48,812 nucleotides of DNA from Acetobacter okinawensis JCM 25146 (GTDB lineage: Bacteria > Pseudomonadota > Alphaproteobacteria > Acetobacterales > Acetobacteraceae): positions 1 through 48,812 of the forward strand of contig NZ_BAJU01000019.1 of assembly GCF_000613865.1 (NCBI RefSeq), given 5' to 3'. This document shows, in pieces, positions 40,573-48,812 of this stretch. The translations under genes were made by a program, and so were the position numbers. The notes below the pieces were generated by a model. It saw nothing but the letters and a program-made list of their open reading frames with translations. It did not search any database and was not told the DNA's origin. The number at the start of each line of letters is the position of its first letter. Within the stretch, counting starts at the first letter, position 1.

Positions 40573-40680
40573 ATGGTTTCCACGGTCAATTTGAGAGCCC
40601 AAACCCTGCGGATGAGCGCAACCCTGCGCACGCCCCGTGGTTTGGATCAGGCACGAAAGAACCGGATACTAGTCCCATGA
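40573..40680 (+). CDS. Possible leader peptide, 35 codons, coupled to metZ
   Basis: An ATG at 40573 opens 35 codons (MVSTVNLRAQTLRMSAT, then LRTPRGLDQARKNRILVP) and stops at TGA 40678-40680, which overlaps the metZ ATG as ATGA. It lies between the SAM-II switch and metZ. No ribosome binding site is obvious for it, and the peptide is not recognised. The overlap supports coupling, but it may be chance. If homopolymers are under-called here, the true frame could differ. Confidence 0.35.
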   Translation: MVSTVNLRAQTLRMSATLRTPRGLDQARKNRILVP

Positions 40681-41885
40681 GTGATAACCAGACTTCCTCC
40701 CCCAAGGCGTGGCGCCCGGCCACACGTCAGCTCCATGCCGGTCTGGAGCGCACTGAATATGGCGAAACCAGCGAGGCCCTCTTTCTGACCTCCGGCTTTG
40801 TGTATGACAATGCCGAGCAGGCGGCCAAAACCTTTACGGGTGAGGTCACACACTACCAGTACAGCCGCTTTGGCAACCCCACCACAGCAGCGCTTGAAAA
40901 CCGCCTTGCCGACCTGGAAGGGGCCGAGGCCTGCGTAACCACAGCCACAGGCATGGGGGCTGTATCGTCCGCCCTGCTCTCCCACGTAACGGCTGGCGGG
41001 CGCGTTGTGGCCTCCCGCGCGCTGTTTGGATCCTGCCACTGGATTGTCAACCATCTGCTCCCCCGTTACGGCGTGGAAACCGTATTTGTGGATGGCGAGG
41101 ACCTGACCCAGTGGGACGAGGCGCTGTCCGTCCCCACCGATGCGGTGCTGCTGGAAAGCCCGTCCAACCCCATGCTCGATATTCTCGACATTGCCGCCAT
41201 TTCCGAGCGGGCCCACAAGGCCGGGGCCATTGTAATCGTGGACAATGTGTTTGCCTCCCCCATCTTCCAGAAGCCACTGGAGCTTGGGGCCGATGTGGTG
41301 GTCTATTCGTGTACCAAACACATAGATGGTCAGGGCCGTGTGCTGGGTGGGGCCGTGCTGGGCCGCAAGGACTGGATTACCGAGACCCTTCAGCCCTTCA
41401 CCCGCAACACCGGCAACGCGCTCTCCCCCTTTAATGCGTGGGTCATGCTTAAAGGGCTGGAAACCCTGTCCCTGCGGGTGGAAGCCATGGCCCGTAACGC
41501 TGCTGCCGTAGCGGACTACCTTGCCTCTGCTCCGGGGATCAAACTGGTGCGCTACCCCGGCCGCAAGGACCACCCGCAGTACGAACTGGCCCAGCGCCAG
41601 ATGAGCGGCAACGGCACACTGGTGGCGTTTGTGGTCGAGGGCGGGCAGAAAGAGGCCTTCGCCTTTATGAACGCGCTGGAACTGATCGCCATTTCCAACA
41701 ATCTGGGCGATTCCCGCTCGCTGGTCACGCACCCGGCCACCACCACCCATTCCAAGATCAGCCCCGAAGAACGGGCAGCCCTTGGCATTACCGATGGTGC
41801 CATCCGCTTTTCTGTCGGGCTGGAGGACAGTGCGGACCTGATAGACGACCTTGCACGTGGTGTTGCCGCTCTCAAGGCGCTGTAA
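40677..41885 (+). CDS. metZ: O-succinylhomoserine sulfhydrylase
   Basis: 402 residues from the ATG at 40677. It forms homocysteine from O-succinylhomoserine and sulfide in methionine synthesis. The PLP lysine lies in VVVYSCTKHIDGQGRVLGG (Lys214). Other Cys/Met-metabolism enzyme marks: YSRFGNPTTAALENRLADLE (about 62-81), ESPSNPMLDILDI, and the C-terminal FSVGLEDSADLIDDL. The start of a longer in-frame ORF at 40548 (TTG) is not used here because the SD spacing is too short. A SAM-II riboswitch precedes it. It is intact and ends 220 bases before apaG. Confidence 0.96.
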   Translation: MSDNQTSSPKAWRPATRQLHAGLERTEYGETSEALFLTSGFVYDNAEQAAKTFTGEVTHYQYSRFGNPTTAALENRLADLEGAEACVTTATGMGAVSSALLSHVTAGGRVVASRALFGSCHWIVNHLLPRYGVETVFVDGEDLTQWDEALSVPTDAVLLESPSNPMLDILDIAAISERAHKAGAIVIVDNVFASPIFQKPLELGADVVVYSCTKHIDGQGRVLGGAVLGRKDWITETLQPFTRNTGNALSPFNAWVMLKGLETLSLRVEAMARNAAAVADYLASAPGIKLVRYPGRKDHPQYELAQRQMSGNGTLVAFVVEGGQKEAFAFMNALELIAISNNLGDSRSLVTHPATTTHSKISPEERAALGITDGAIRFSVGLEDSADLIDDLARGVAALKAL

Positions 41886-42104
41886 AAACTCCATAACCTG
41901 CGTACAGTGTGCGCCCGAGCCAGCGTAAGCCCGGCTCGGGCCACCACCACGCAGGACGTACCCCATGTGCAGCATGGCGGATCGCGCTTTGCACAACCCC
42001 CATGTTCATGATACTGGCTCCCTCTTCGCATCCAATGCGGACCTGGCGCACGGAACGGCTGATCTGGGCCGAACCTTTTTCCATTTTGCAGGAGCTGGAG
42101 ACTC

Positions 42105-42574
42105 ATGGCCGACTGGGCCGTTGCCCCCTTTGCACAATCCCCGGAAGATGCTCTGAACGACCTGTTTTCGCCACTTCCGGTGTACGAGGCCATTACAGAG
42201 GTATTCGCGTTCAGGTGCAGGTCTTCTGGCTACCCGACCAGTCCGAACCAGACGAGCACAGTTACTGCTGGGTTTACCGTATCCGCATTGGCAACGACAC
42301 CGTCCGCCCGGTGCAACTGCTGGAGCGGACATGGCATATTACCGACACATCCGGCCGGACCGAATATGTCCATGGCGAGGGTGTGGTGGGTGAACAGCCG
42401 ATTATTCAGCCCGGCACTCTTTACGAATATACGTCCGGTGCATCCCTTTCCACGCCCGGTGGGTTCATGCGCGGGTCTTACCTGTTGCAGACCACCACGG
42501 ACAAAACACGGTTTGATGCCGTCATTCCCGCCTTCAGCCTGGACAGCCCCTTCCAGAACCACCAGCTCCAATAA
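42105..42574 (+). CDS. apaG: ApaG protein, frameshifted as read
   Basis: Small protein of the ApaG family (fibronectin III-like fold), linked to cation or stress handling. From ATG 42105 (MADWAVAPFAQSPEDALNDL) after GGAGCTGGAGA, the frame reads PVYEAITE. Adding one G to the GG at 42200-42201 joins it to GIRVQVQVFWLPDQSEPDEH, YCWVYRIRIGNDTVRPVQLL, VHGEGVVGEQPIIQPGTLYE and SPFQNHQLQ. Both halves match the family. The N-terminus is about 30 residues longer than in many ApaG proteins. It precedes folE by 18 bases on the same strand. Confidence 0.92.
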
Positions 42575-42592
42575 CCAAAGCAGGAGACCGGC

Positions 42593-43200
42593 ATGAGCGT
42601 GCCTGAGCACAACACGGACCGCCCCACCCAAAAAGAGGCCGAACAGGCCGTGCGCACCCTGCTGCGCTGGGCGGGGGATGACCCAACGCGTGAAGGTCTG
42701 CTGGACACGCCAGCCCGCGTTGCACGCGCGTACACCGACTTTTTTCGGGGTATGAGATTGATCCCGCCAACCTGCTGCGCCGGACTTTTTCCGAAGTGGA
42801 TGGGTATGACGAGATTGTGCTGCTGCGTGACATCCGGTTTGAAAGCCACTGCGAGCACCATCTGGCCCCCATTATTGGCCGCGCCCATGTCGCCTACCTG
42901 CCACGCCAGCGGGTTGTGGGCATTTCCAAACTGGCCCGTGTGGTGGATGCCTATGCCCGCCGCCTCCAGATTCAGGAACGCATGACGGCCCAGATCGCCA
43001 ACACCATCAATGACGAGCTAGAGCCTCACGGCGTGGCGGTTATTCTTGAATCCGCGCATGAATGCATGACAACACGCGGCGTGCATAAACCCGGTGTATC
43101 CATGGTGACCAGCACCATGCTTGGCGTTTTCCGCGATAATTCGGACACACGGCGTGAGCTGATGGCCATGCTCAGCCGCCCTGCCGTAAGCGACTACTAA
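42593..43200 (+). CDS. folE: GTP cyclohydrolase I, frameshifted as read
   Basis: First enzyme of folate synthesis. The first frame ([19 protein letters not shown]...[16 protein letters not shown]) is followed by a break at 42751, where TAT is read as ATG after GGT. Adding one T gives [21 protein letters not shown] and joins the second frame with [15 protein letters not shown] (zinc Cys/His), [21 protein letters not shown] and [20 protein letters not shown] (catalytic and zinc Cys). The rebuilt length is about 202 residues. The gene is essential for folate, so an error in the assembly is likely. It follows apaG closely. Confidence 0.95.
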
Positions 43201-43212
43201 GCCACGCAAATA

Positions 43213-43238
43213 CCCCGGTGCCACACTGGCTACCGGGG
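43213..43238. terminator. Hairpin between folE and the DJ-1 gene
   Basis: CCCCGGT and ACCGGGG form the outer stem, and GCCA/TGGC extends it inward around a three-base loop. It lies between convergent genes. There is no T-run on either strand, so the terminator role is tentative. Confidence 0.45.
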
Positions 43239-43284
43239 GCCTCCCCCAGCGCTCCCCCATAATACAGGGGCGCGCTAGATGGGG

Positions 43285-43863
43285 TTAAATGCTGATGTTG
43301 GCGCCAAGCACCTTAAGGAACTGGGCAAGCCATGCAGGGTGTGCAGGCCATGCGGGGGCACTCACCAGTTCTCCGTCCGTTACCGCTTCTGTCACAGCAA
43401 TATCGGCATAGGTGCCACCTGCGAGTTCCACCTCCGGCCTGCATGCAGGATAAGCCGATACAGTGCGCCCCTTGATAACCCCGGCTGCGGCCAGCAACTG
43501 CGCACCATGGCAGATGGCGGCCATGGGCCGGTCCGCAAAGGCACGCACAATCTCGATAACACGCGGGTTGAGACGCAGATATTCAGGTGCACGGCCACCG
43601 GGGACAATAAGGCCCAGATATTCGTCCGTATCGATCGCATCAAAATCCGCAGTCAGCGTAAAGGCATGGCCGGGTTTTTCGCTGTAGGTCTGCGCGCCCT
43701 CAAAGTCATGGATCGCGGTCAGGACCTTGTCGCCCGCCTTCTTGTCCGGGCAGACAACATCAACCCGGTAGCCCAGCATGGACAGAGCCTGATAGGGGAC
43801 CATGATCTCATAGTCCTCCACGTAATCTCCGGCCAGCATCAGCAGTTTGACATCATCAGTCAT
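43285..43863 (-). CDS. DJ-1/PfpI family protein
   Basis: 192 residues of the DJ-1/ThiJ/PfpI superfamily. The nucleophile elbow is [17 protein letters not shown] with the reactive Cys, and the acidic motif is [17 protein letters not shown]. It begins [20 protein letters not shown]. Members are glyoxalases, chaperones or amidases, so the activity cannot be fixed here. Its first eight bases overlap the end of moaB (43856-43863), so the two are co-translated. The frame is intact. Confidence 0.9.
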   Translation of the reverse strand: MTDDVKLLMLAGDYVEDYEIMVPYQALSMLGYRVDVVCPDKKAGDKVLTAIHDFEGAQTYSEKPGHAFTLTADFDAIDTDEYLGLIVPGGRAPEYLRLNPRVIEIVRAFADRPMAAICHGAQLLAAAGVIKGRTVSAYPACRPEVELAGGTYADIAVTEAVTDGELVSAPAWPAHPAWLAQFLKVLGANISI

Positions 43864-44410
43864 GGTGTGTGCTCTCCTTCAGCCCTTCACGCAGGCGGGG
43901 CATCAGTTCCACAAAGTTGCAGGGACGGTGGCGGCTATCAAGCTGGAACACCAGAATATCGTCCCAGCCTTCCTTGACCGCACCTGTCGATCCGGGGAGT
44001 GCGAACAGGTATGTCCCGCCCGCAACACCCGCAACAGCGCGGGACTGAATGGTGGATGTGCCGATCTTCTGGTAGGACAGCATACGAAAAAGCTCGCCAA
44101 ATCCTTCAATCCGCTTTTCCATAACCCGCTCGAACGCCTCTGGTGTCACGTCGCGGCCGGTCACGCCTGTGCCACCGTTGGTGATGACCACATCCACCAG
44201 CGGGTCGGCAATCCATGCGCCAAGCTGTGCTGCAATCAGGTCCGCGTCGTCAGAGACAATGGTGCGGGCGGCAACGCTGTGCCCTGCGCCCTCGATCCGT
44301 GCGACAAGGGCTGCGCCGGATGTGTCCGTCTCCAGCGTGCGCGAATCCGAAACAGTCATGACAGCAATACGCACGGGCAGAAACGGTCTGTTTGTATCAA
44401 TTCTGGACAT
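43856..44410 (-). CDS. moaB: Molybdenum cofactor biosynthesis protein B
   Basis: 184 residues of the MoaB/MogA family, which adenylylates molybdopterin. Motifs: [19 protein letters not shown] (about 14-32), [19 protein letters not shown] (about 75-93), and [16 protein letters not shown] (about 137-152) for the pterin and nucleotide contacts. It would serve molybdenum enzymes, which are common in acetic acid bacteria (for example aldehyde dehydrogenases). It is divergent from oprB and overlaps the DJ-1 gene by eight bases. Confidence 0.96.
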   Translation of the reverse strand: MSRIDTNRPFLPVRIAVMTVSDSRTLETDTSGAALVARIEGAGHSVAARTIVSDDADLIAAQLGAWIADPLVDVVITNGGTGVTGRDVTPEAFERVMEKRIEGFGELFRMLSYQKIGTSTIQSRAVAGVAGGTYLFALPGSTGAVKEGWDDILVFQLDSRHRPCNFVELMPRLREGLKESTHHD

Positions 44411-44623
44411 GGCTGACTGTTATATCTCCGCAAGTATGATGCAAAAACGCATCAGAGAAATGAATAATAGCCATCTGGGGCAGAAAATAGCCACATCTAG
44501 GCAACCTTTTGTCTGCACAAACCTAAAAAACATTTAAACACCGGGGTTGTTCCACCCCGATAAACCATGATTGATCTTGGCGCTCGCGCAAAAGACCAAT
44601 CCAAAGACAACAAAATTGGGATC

Positions 44624-46084
44624 ATGACCAAACGTATTTTTTTTCCTTTTCGCACCCTCTGGCTTTTTGCCGTTCTTTTCCCTCTTCTGGCTGTGGCGCT
44701 GCCTGCACGGGCGCAGCTTCTGCCCGGCGGCAACAGTTCTATTGGTCTTTTACCCAGTCTGGAAGTTGATAACGAGGCCAATCTGGTCGAGGACCCCGGC
44801 CCCCTGTTTGCCGCCCCCTACGGCAAGGACCATTTTTTTGGCGACTGGGGCGGCGCGCAGCCATGGCTGCTCAGCCATGGCATTCATATCCTGGCCGATG
44901 TGCATGAAGAACTGGCAGGCAACTTCCGTGGTGGCCGCAAGCAGGGCGTGACCAATGCAGGCCAGGTTGGTGTTGAGCTGGACGTGGACTGGGGCAAGCT
45001 GACCAACACGGACCTGTTCAAGAACTTCTGGACCCATATGATGGTCGTCAACGGCCACGGACGGAACCTGAGCACGGACTATATTGGAGACTCCATTGGC
45101 GGCGTGCAGCAGATTTATGGCGCACGCGGCAACGTGGTTGCTCACCTTGTGTACCTGTATGCCGAAAAATCCTTTTTGCATAACCATCTGGATATCAGCG
45201 CGGGCTGGATTCCGCCGGGCAGCTTTTTTGCCGCCTCCCCTCTGTTCTGCATGTATATGAACGTGGCCATGTGCGGTAACCCCGCCCCCACCAAATACAC
45301 GGAAGGGTCACGTGACTGGCCATCGGGCAACCTCGGGTTTGTGGCCCGTGTCATGCCCACGAGCGAGACCTACATCATGGGGGCGCTGTTTGCCGTCTCC
45401 CCCCATTCCTTCAACGGTGGCATTTCGGGCTGGGCATGGGCGCAGGATGGTCTGGGCAAGTTCTCCTCCCCCGTGGAAGTGGGCTGGCTGCCCAAGTTTG
45501 GCAAAAACCACCTGAACGGGCACTACAAAGCCGGTTTTGGCTACGATAACTCCAGCTACCCCGACCTTTTGGAAGATGGGCAGGGCAATGCGTGGATCAC
45601 CAGCGGCAGACCTGCCCGCTACCGTGCAGGCCGTGCAAGCGCATGGGTGATGGCCGACCAGATGCTGATGCGCAACGGTGATGGCCCAACCAACGGCCTG
45701 ATCGCTCTGGCAGGCTGGATGTGGGCCGACGGGCACACCACCGCCATGTCCCACCATATCTGGGCTGGCATGGTAGAAACCGGGGCCAAATGGGGCCGCC
45801 CGATGGATAGCGTAGGGGTCATGTACCAGTGGGAGCTGATGAGCCGCGCCTCAACCTTGCAGCAGGAAGCCGCAAGCATGGCCGGTGTCCCCTTCCCCGC
45901 CAACCAGTGGGGCAAGGTATGGGGTATTCAGTCGCACGAAAATATTTACGAAGTGTTCTATAACGCCCATGTGGCTCCCGGCATTTCGTTGCAGCCGGAC
46001 TTCCAGTACATCAACCGCCCCGGCGGCAGCACCGTCTTCCACGATGCCGCCGTTATGGGGTTGCAGTTCAACGCGGTTCTGTAA
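44624..46084 (+). CDS. Carbohydrate-selective porin, OprB family
   Basis: About 486 residues from the ATG at 44624 (MTKRIFF), which begins a good signal peptide ending ALPARA-Q; an upstream ATG at 44567 would place charged residues before it. The mature part starts with LLPGGNSSIG, then DHFFGDWGGAQPWLLSHGI, which is the OprB hallmark, and the barrel ends with VFHDAAVMGLQFNAVL. It forms a sugar-selective outer-membrane channel. It stops at 46084, with no base between its stop and that of the convergent ATPase gene. Confidence 0.94.
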   Translation: MTKRIFFPFRTLWLFAVLFPLLAVALPARAQLLPGGNSSIGLLPSLEVDNEANLVEDPGPLFAAPYGKDHFFGDWGGAQPWLLSHGIHILADVHEELAGNFRGGRKQGVTNAGQVGVELDVDWGKLTNTDLFKNFWTHMMVVNGHGRNLSTDYIGDSIGGVQQIYGARGNVVAHLVYLYAEKSFLHNHLDISAGWIPPGSFFAASPLFCMYMNVAMCGNPAPTKYTEGSRDWPSGNLGFVARVMPTSETYIMGALFAVSPHSFNGGISGWAWAQDGLGKFSSPVEVGWLPKFGKNHLNGHYKAGFGYDNSSYPDLLEDGQGNAWITSGRPARYRAGRASAWVMADQMLMRNGDGPTNGLIALAGWMWADGHTTAMSHHIWAGMVETGAKWGRPMDSVGVMYQWELMSRASTLQQEAASMAGVPFPANQWGKVWGIQSHENIYEVFYNAHVAPGISLQPDFQYINRPGGSTVFHDAAVMGLQFNAVL

Positions 46085-48766
46085 TTAACGCGGGGGCGTA
46101 AAATGCTCCATCGGGCGCAGGCTCAGCAGCCTGCCCCGCAGAGGGGCAAACTGCTCGGCGTGGCAGGTGAGCAGAATGATCTGCAACCGCGTTGCTGCGT
46201 CGGACAGAACGTCAAACAGGGTTTCCAGCCTTTGGGAGTCCGAAAAACTCAGCGCATCATCCAACACCAAAATGGCTGGTGCGCCGCGTTTGTGCAGCAG
46301 CTCGGCAAAGCCCAGCCGTACCAGAACAGCAATCTGCTCGCGTGTTCCATCGGACAGGTCCTTGACCTCCTCCGCGCGCTGGCGGGTTAAGCCGGTCAGG
46401 GCGAACTGCGTATCCATCTCCAGCGCAACACCGCGGAACAGGGCAGAAAAAGCCGGTTGCATAGCCTGCACCAGCGGGGCGAGATACCGCTCGGTCTGTG
46501 TAGTTTCGGCCTTGAGCAGTGTGCTCTCCAGCAAGGCAAGGGCTGCGCGCTCGCGCTCGCAGGCAGCCTGCTCACCCTGTAGGCGCGTGGCATGGCGCTG
46601 CGCGCTGGCAAGTTGCTCGTCCAGCCCTTCCCCTTCCGCCTGACGGATGCGTGTTTCGCGCTCCCGCAGGTTCATGGACAGGGTTTTAACCTGCTCGCGC
46701 GCGTGCTCCATGCCCTGCTCACGCCGCAGAATCCCCTGCTCCACCACGGCCAGAGGCTCCTCCTGCTGGCGGGTCTGTGCAATGCGCTCCAGTGCCTCCT
46801 GCGCCTGCTGCTGCTGCTGCCCGCTTTGCGCAATACGGACCAGCAGGTCCGGCTCCGGCTCACGCGAGAGCCACACATCCAGCTCCCTCTGGCAGCGTTG
46901 CAATGCCTGCTGCTGTTGCATGGCCTGAGCCAGAGCCTGCTCCAGCCGGGTATGTGCCGCACGCTGCTGGTCCGATGCAGACTGCTCACACTGGCGGGCC
47001 ACCTCAACCGCAGCAAGCAGCTCCTGCTCCTGCCTGTTGGCCGCATCCATATCCGGTTGCGGGCTAATCCCCTCACCTTCTGGTGTCAGGGCGGCCTGTT
47101 CACGCGCCAGAAGGGCTTCCTGCTCGTGCAAGGTCTGCCGCTGGCTATCCAGAGCACGGCCAATGCTGCTGACATCGGATACGGACAAAAGCGCCATGCA
47201 CTCGGCTGCGGCCTGCGCCACCTCACGTTCCATCTGCCGGTAAGCCTCATGCTGGCTTTCGGCCTGATCGGTGCTGTGGCACCCGACCTCGCGCAGCAGT
47301 TCGTCCACAGCTGTCTGGGCGGCTGCATGGGCTTTGTGCAATGCCGCATGCTGCTGCATGGGTGGGCTTATGGTAAAGCGGCCCACACCATCCACCACCA
47401 GTTCGGCCACATCTGTCAGGGCTTGTGGGGTTATTGGGCAGGGTTGCCCGTTCAACCAGACCGTTCCTGCAGCATCGGGTTCCAGTTGCGCCACAAAGCG
47501 TGTGGCCTGCGCATGCATATGGGCCTGTGCCTGCTGCAAAGCCTGCACGGCTTTGGCCAGACGCCGCATAAAAGCCCCATCCACGCGCATGACCTGCAGG
47601 CTAGCCTGTGCTTTTTCCAGCTTTGCGTGGGCCGCCTGCGCGCGCTCAAACGCTGCACGTTCGCGCGCAACACTCTGCCGGGTCTGAGCCAGTGCAGCAA
47701 ACAGCACAACACGAGCCAGCACGGCACGGGCCTGTTGGTGCTGCTCCGTGGCTGCCGCCAGCCGGGCCTGTGCCTGCACCAACGCCTGATCTGCCTCCCG
47801 CGCTAGGCGCTCCAGTTCGCTCCGGGTGCGTTGCCCCTCCGCCAGAGCCTGCTCCAGCCGGGCAATTTCCGCCCGGTGGGTGTGTCGGCGCTCCTGCTCG
47901 GCCTGCGCATACTGGAGGGCCTGCCCCGCTGCGTGCAGCTGTGTTTGCGCAAGCTGCTCCTGATCCGCCAGAGCGCGCAACTGGTCGCGCTTTTGCCTGA
48001 GCATGAGCAGTTTTTCCTCCTCCTGCCTGCGGCGTTCGGGGTTTTCGCTCTCGGCCAGTGTGCGGCGGATCTGCTCCAGCGCGTGAATATCTTCACGCAA
48101 TGCCTCCTTACGTGCCGCAAGTGCTGCAACCTGCGCCTGCGCCTGTGCGCTCTCCTCCTGCACCTGTTTTAAACGGCCTGTGGTTTTACCTGTGGCCGCA
48201 GTCTGATACTGGGCAAGCTGCCTACGTACCAGTGCCAGCATAGCGCTGGCCTCGGCCGTGCCTGTTACGCCCTGTAGGCCCTGTTGCAGGCATGCTTGCA
48301 GGCTGCTCCGCCCGGCACCTTGCAGCGCAGGCTGGGCAAAGCTCTCACCCTGCGCCACCAGCAGGGCGTTCCACAGACCTGCGGCCTCGCCCTTGCTGAC
48401 TTTTTCCAGCTCAAACAGGGCTTGCAGCCGCTCCTCCGCTTCGTCCCCATCAAAGCGCTCGGCCCCCAGATCAAGGCGTGCGAGCTTGCCGTTGCCAAAC
48501 TTCTTTTCCAGCCAGCAGGACTGATTGTTCCACGTAAAACCAACGCCAACATGGGGCGAGCCCCCGCCATAGGGCAGCAGGTCACGGACCGGTTGCGCCT
48601 TGGAACCATGCCGGAGTGTGAGTGCTGCCCGCAGCGCCATGAGCACCGTGGATTTGCCCGCTTCGTTCGGGGCGGCCAGTACGTTCAACCCCGGCCCCAG
48701 CCCTTCCACCCGAATGGGCGAGGTAAAGCGGCGCACGGCTTCAAGCTGGATATCCGTCAGAATCAT
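46085..48766 (-). CDS. Large SMC/SbcC-like AAA ATPase (YhaN type)
   Basis: 893 residues. The N-terminal ATPase half has LEAVRRFTSPIRVEGLGPGL and Walker A APNEAGKSTVLMAL (about 32-45). The middle (about 180-720) is a Gln/Ala/Glu/Arg-rich coiled coil with a short hinge-like break near 400-450. The C-terminal half has the ABC signature LSDGTREQIAVLVRLGF, Walker B PAILVLDDALSFSD and the His switch TCHAEQF. Such ATPases pair with an SbcD-like nuclease in DNA-end processing. Its ATG overlaps the stop of the upstream gene as ATGA, consistent with an operon with that nuclease. It is convergent with oprB, with no spacer. Confidence 0.93.
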   Translation of the reverse strand: MILTDIQLEAVRRFTSPIRVEGLGPGLNVLAAPNEAGKSTVLMALRAALTLRHGSKAQPVRDLLPYGGGSPHVGVGFTWNNQSCWLEKKFGNGKLARLDLGAERFDGDEAEERLQALFELEKVSKGEAAGLWNALLVAQGESFAQPALQGAGRSSLQACLQQGLQGVTGTAEASAMLALVRRQLAQYQTAATGKTTGRLKQVQEESAQAQAQVAALAARKEALREDIHALEQIRRTLAESENPERRRQEEEKLLMLRQKRDQLRALADQEQLAQTQLHAAGQALQYAQAEQERRHTHRAEIARLEQALAEGQRTRSELERLAREADQALVQAQARLAAATEQHQQARAVLARVVLFAALAQTRQSVARERAAFERAQAAHAKLEKAQASLQVMRVDGAFMRRLAKAVQALQQAQAHMHAQATRFVAQLEPDAAGTVWLNGQPCPITPQALTDVAELVVDGVGRFTISPPMQQHAALHKAHAAAQTAVDELLREVGCHSTDQAESQHEAYRQMEREVAQAAAECMALLSVSDVSSIGRALDSQRQTLHEQEALLAREQAALTPEGEGISPQPDMDAANRQEQELLAAVEVARQCEQSASDQQRAAHTRLEQALAQAMQQQQALQRCQRELDVWLSREPEPDLLVRIAQSGQQQQQAQEALERIAQTRQQEEPLAVVEQGILRREQGMEHAREQVKTLSMNLRERETRIRQAEGEGLDEQLASAQRHATRLQGEQAACERERAALALLESTLLKAETTQTERYLAPLVQAMQPAFSALFRGVALEMDTQFALTGLTRQRAEEVKDLSDGTREQIAVLVRLGFAELLHKRGAPAILVLDDALSFSDSQRLETLFDVLSDAATRLQIILLTCHAEQFAPLRGRLLSLRPMEHFTPPR

Positions 48767-48812
48767 GGCTGCGCCCTCCGCACGTCACCCCAGAGCAGAA
48801 AGAGCCTTTGCA
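48763..48812 (-). CDS. C-terminal fragment, possibly SbcD-like nuclease (runs off window)
   Basis: The last 50 bases, read on the minus strand, give QRLFLLWGDVRRAQP in the frame whose TGA overlaps the ATPase ATG (ATGA). In the other frames a stop comes earlier or none occurs. The four-base overlap suggests an operon partner, and the nuclease partner of this ATPase type is the expected gene, but the fragment is too short to recognise. Confidence 0.4.
   Translation of the reverse strand, partial: QRLFLLWGDVRRAQP

Noticed and set aside
40647..41996. 449-codon minus-strand frame over metZ
   Set aside because: Low-complexity product with no family signal, antisense to a fully supported enzyme.
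46592..47806. 404-codon plus-strand frame inside the SMC-like ATPase
   Set aside because: Its Leu/Cys/Arg/His-rich product is the shadow of the coiled coil; the minus-strand protein has Walker A, signature and Walker B motifs.

Overview
The window looks like chromosome from an acetic acid bacterium (Alphaproteobacteria, Acetobacteraceae, close to Acetobacter or Gluconobacter). The grounds are overall protein character, a SAM-II riboswitch (an alphaproteobacterial class) before metZ, a CIRCE-controlled groESL operon, an OprB-type sugar porin, and TonB receptor/PepSY/SCO gene order. The assignment is from recognition only, not from a search.

Layout. (1) 1-9.4 kb, minus strand: a collinear accessory block that reads pxpB-pxpC-pxpA, an EamA exporter, an MFS transporter, a TonB-dependent receptor, aspA and a partial membrane protein. 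(2) 9.7-12.7 kb, plus strand, divergent from pxpBCA: a short-chain dehydrogenase, a biotin carrier, a biotin carboxylase and a second carrier-like protein that has lost the biotinylated lysine. The divergent pair together holds every domain of a urea-carboxylase-like enzyme on separate chains. (3) 12.8-15.3 kb: an aspartate aminotransferase and a divergent LysR regulator. (4) 15.4-20.2 kb: a probable metal (copper?) module of a small His-rich membrane protein, TonB receptor, PepSY protein with a Met-rich motif, and SCO1/SenC. (5) 20.5-48.8 kb: mostly housekeeping genes, namely tRNA-Ser, efp, suhB, a DinG-like helicase, csp, a dienelactone hydrolase, groES-groEL, amt, arfB, a retropepsin-like protease, a proline iminopeptidase, xerC, priA, yajC, a DUF815 ATPase, a Rieske oxygenase, a GNAT-Nudix fusion, metZ, apaG, folE, a DJ-1 protein, moaB, oprB and a large SMC-like ATPase.

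The most important caution is that eleven genes are frameshifted as read, with fourteen separate breaks. Twelve are repaired by adding one base to a short homopolymer; the other two fit two missing bases. Broken genes include groEL, priA and folE, which a living cell can hardly lack. The simplest reading is that the assembly under-calls homopolymer runs, so these genes are annotated as full-length CDS with the break noted, not as true pseudogenes.

Functional links (inference): PxpABC and the adjacent biotin enzymes would act on 5-oxoproline or a related amide and yield glutamate. The aminotransferase could pass the amino group to aspartate, and AspA would release fumarate and ammonium.
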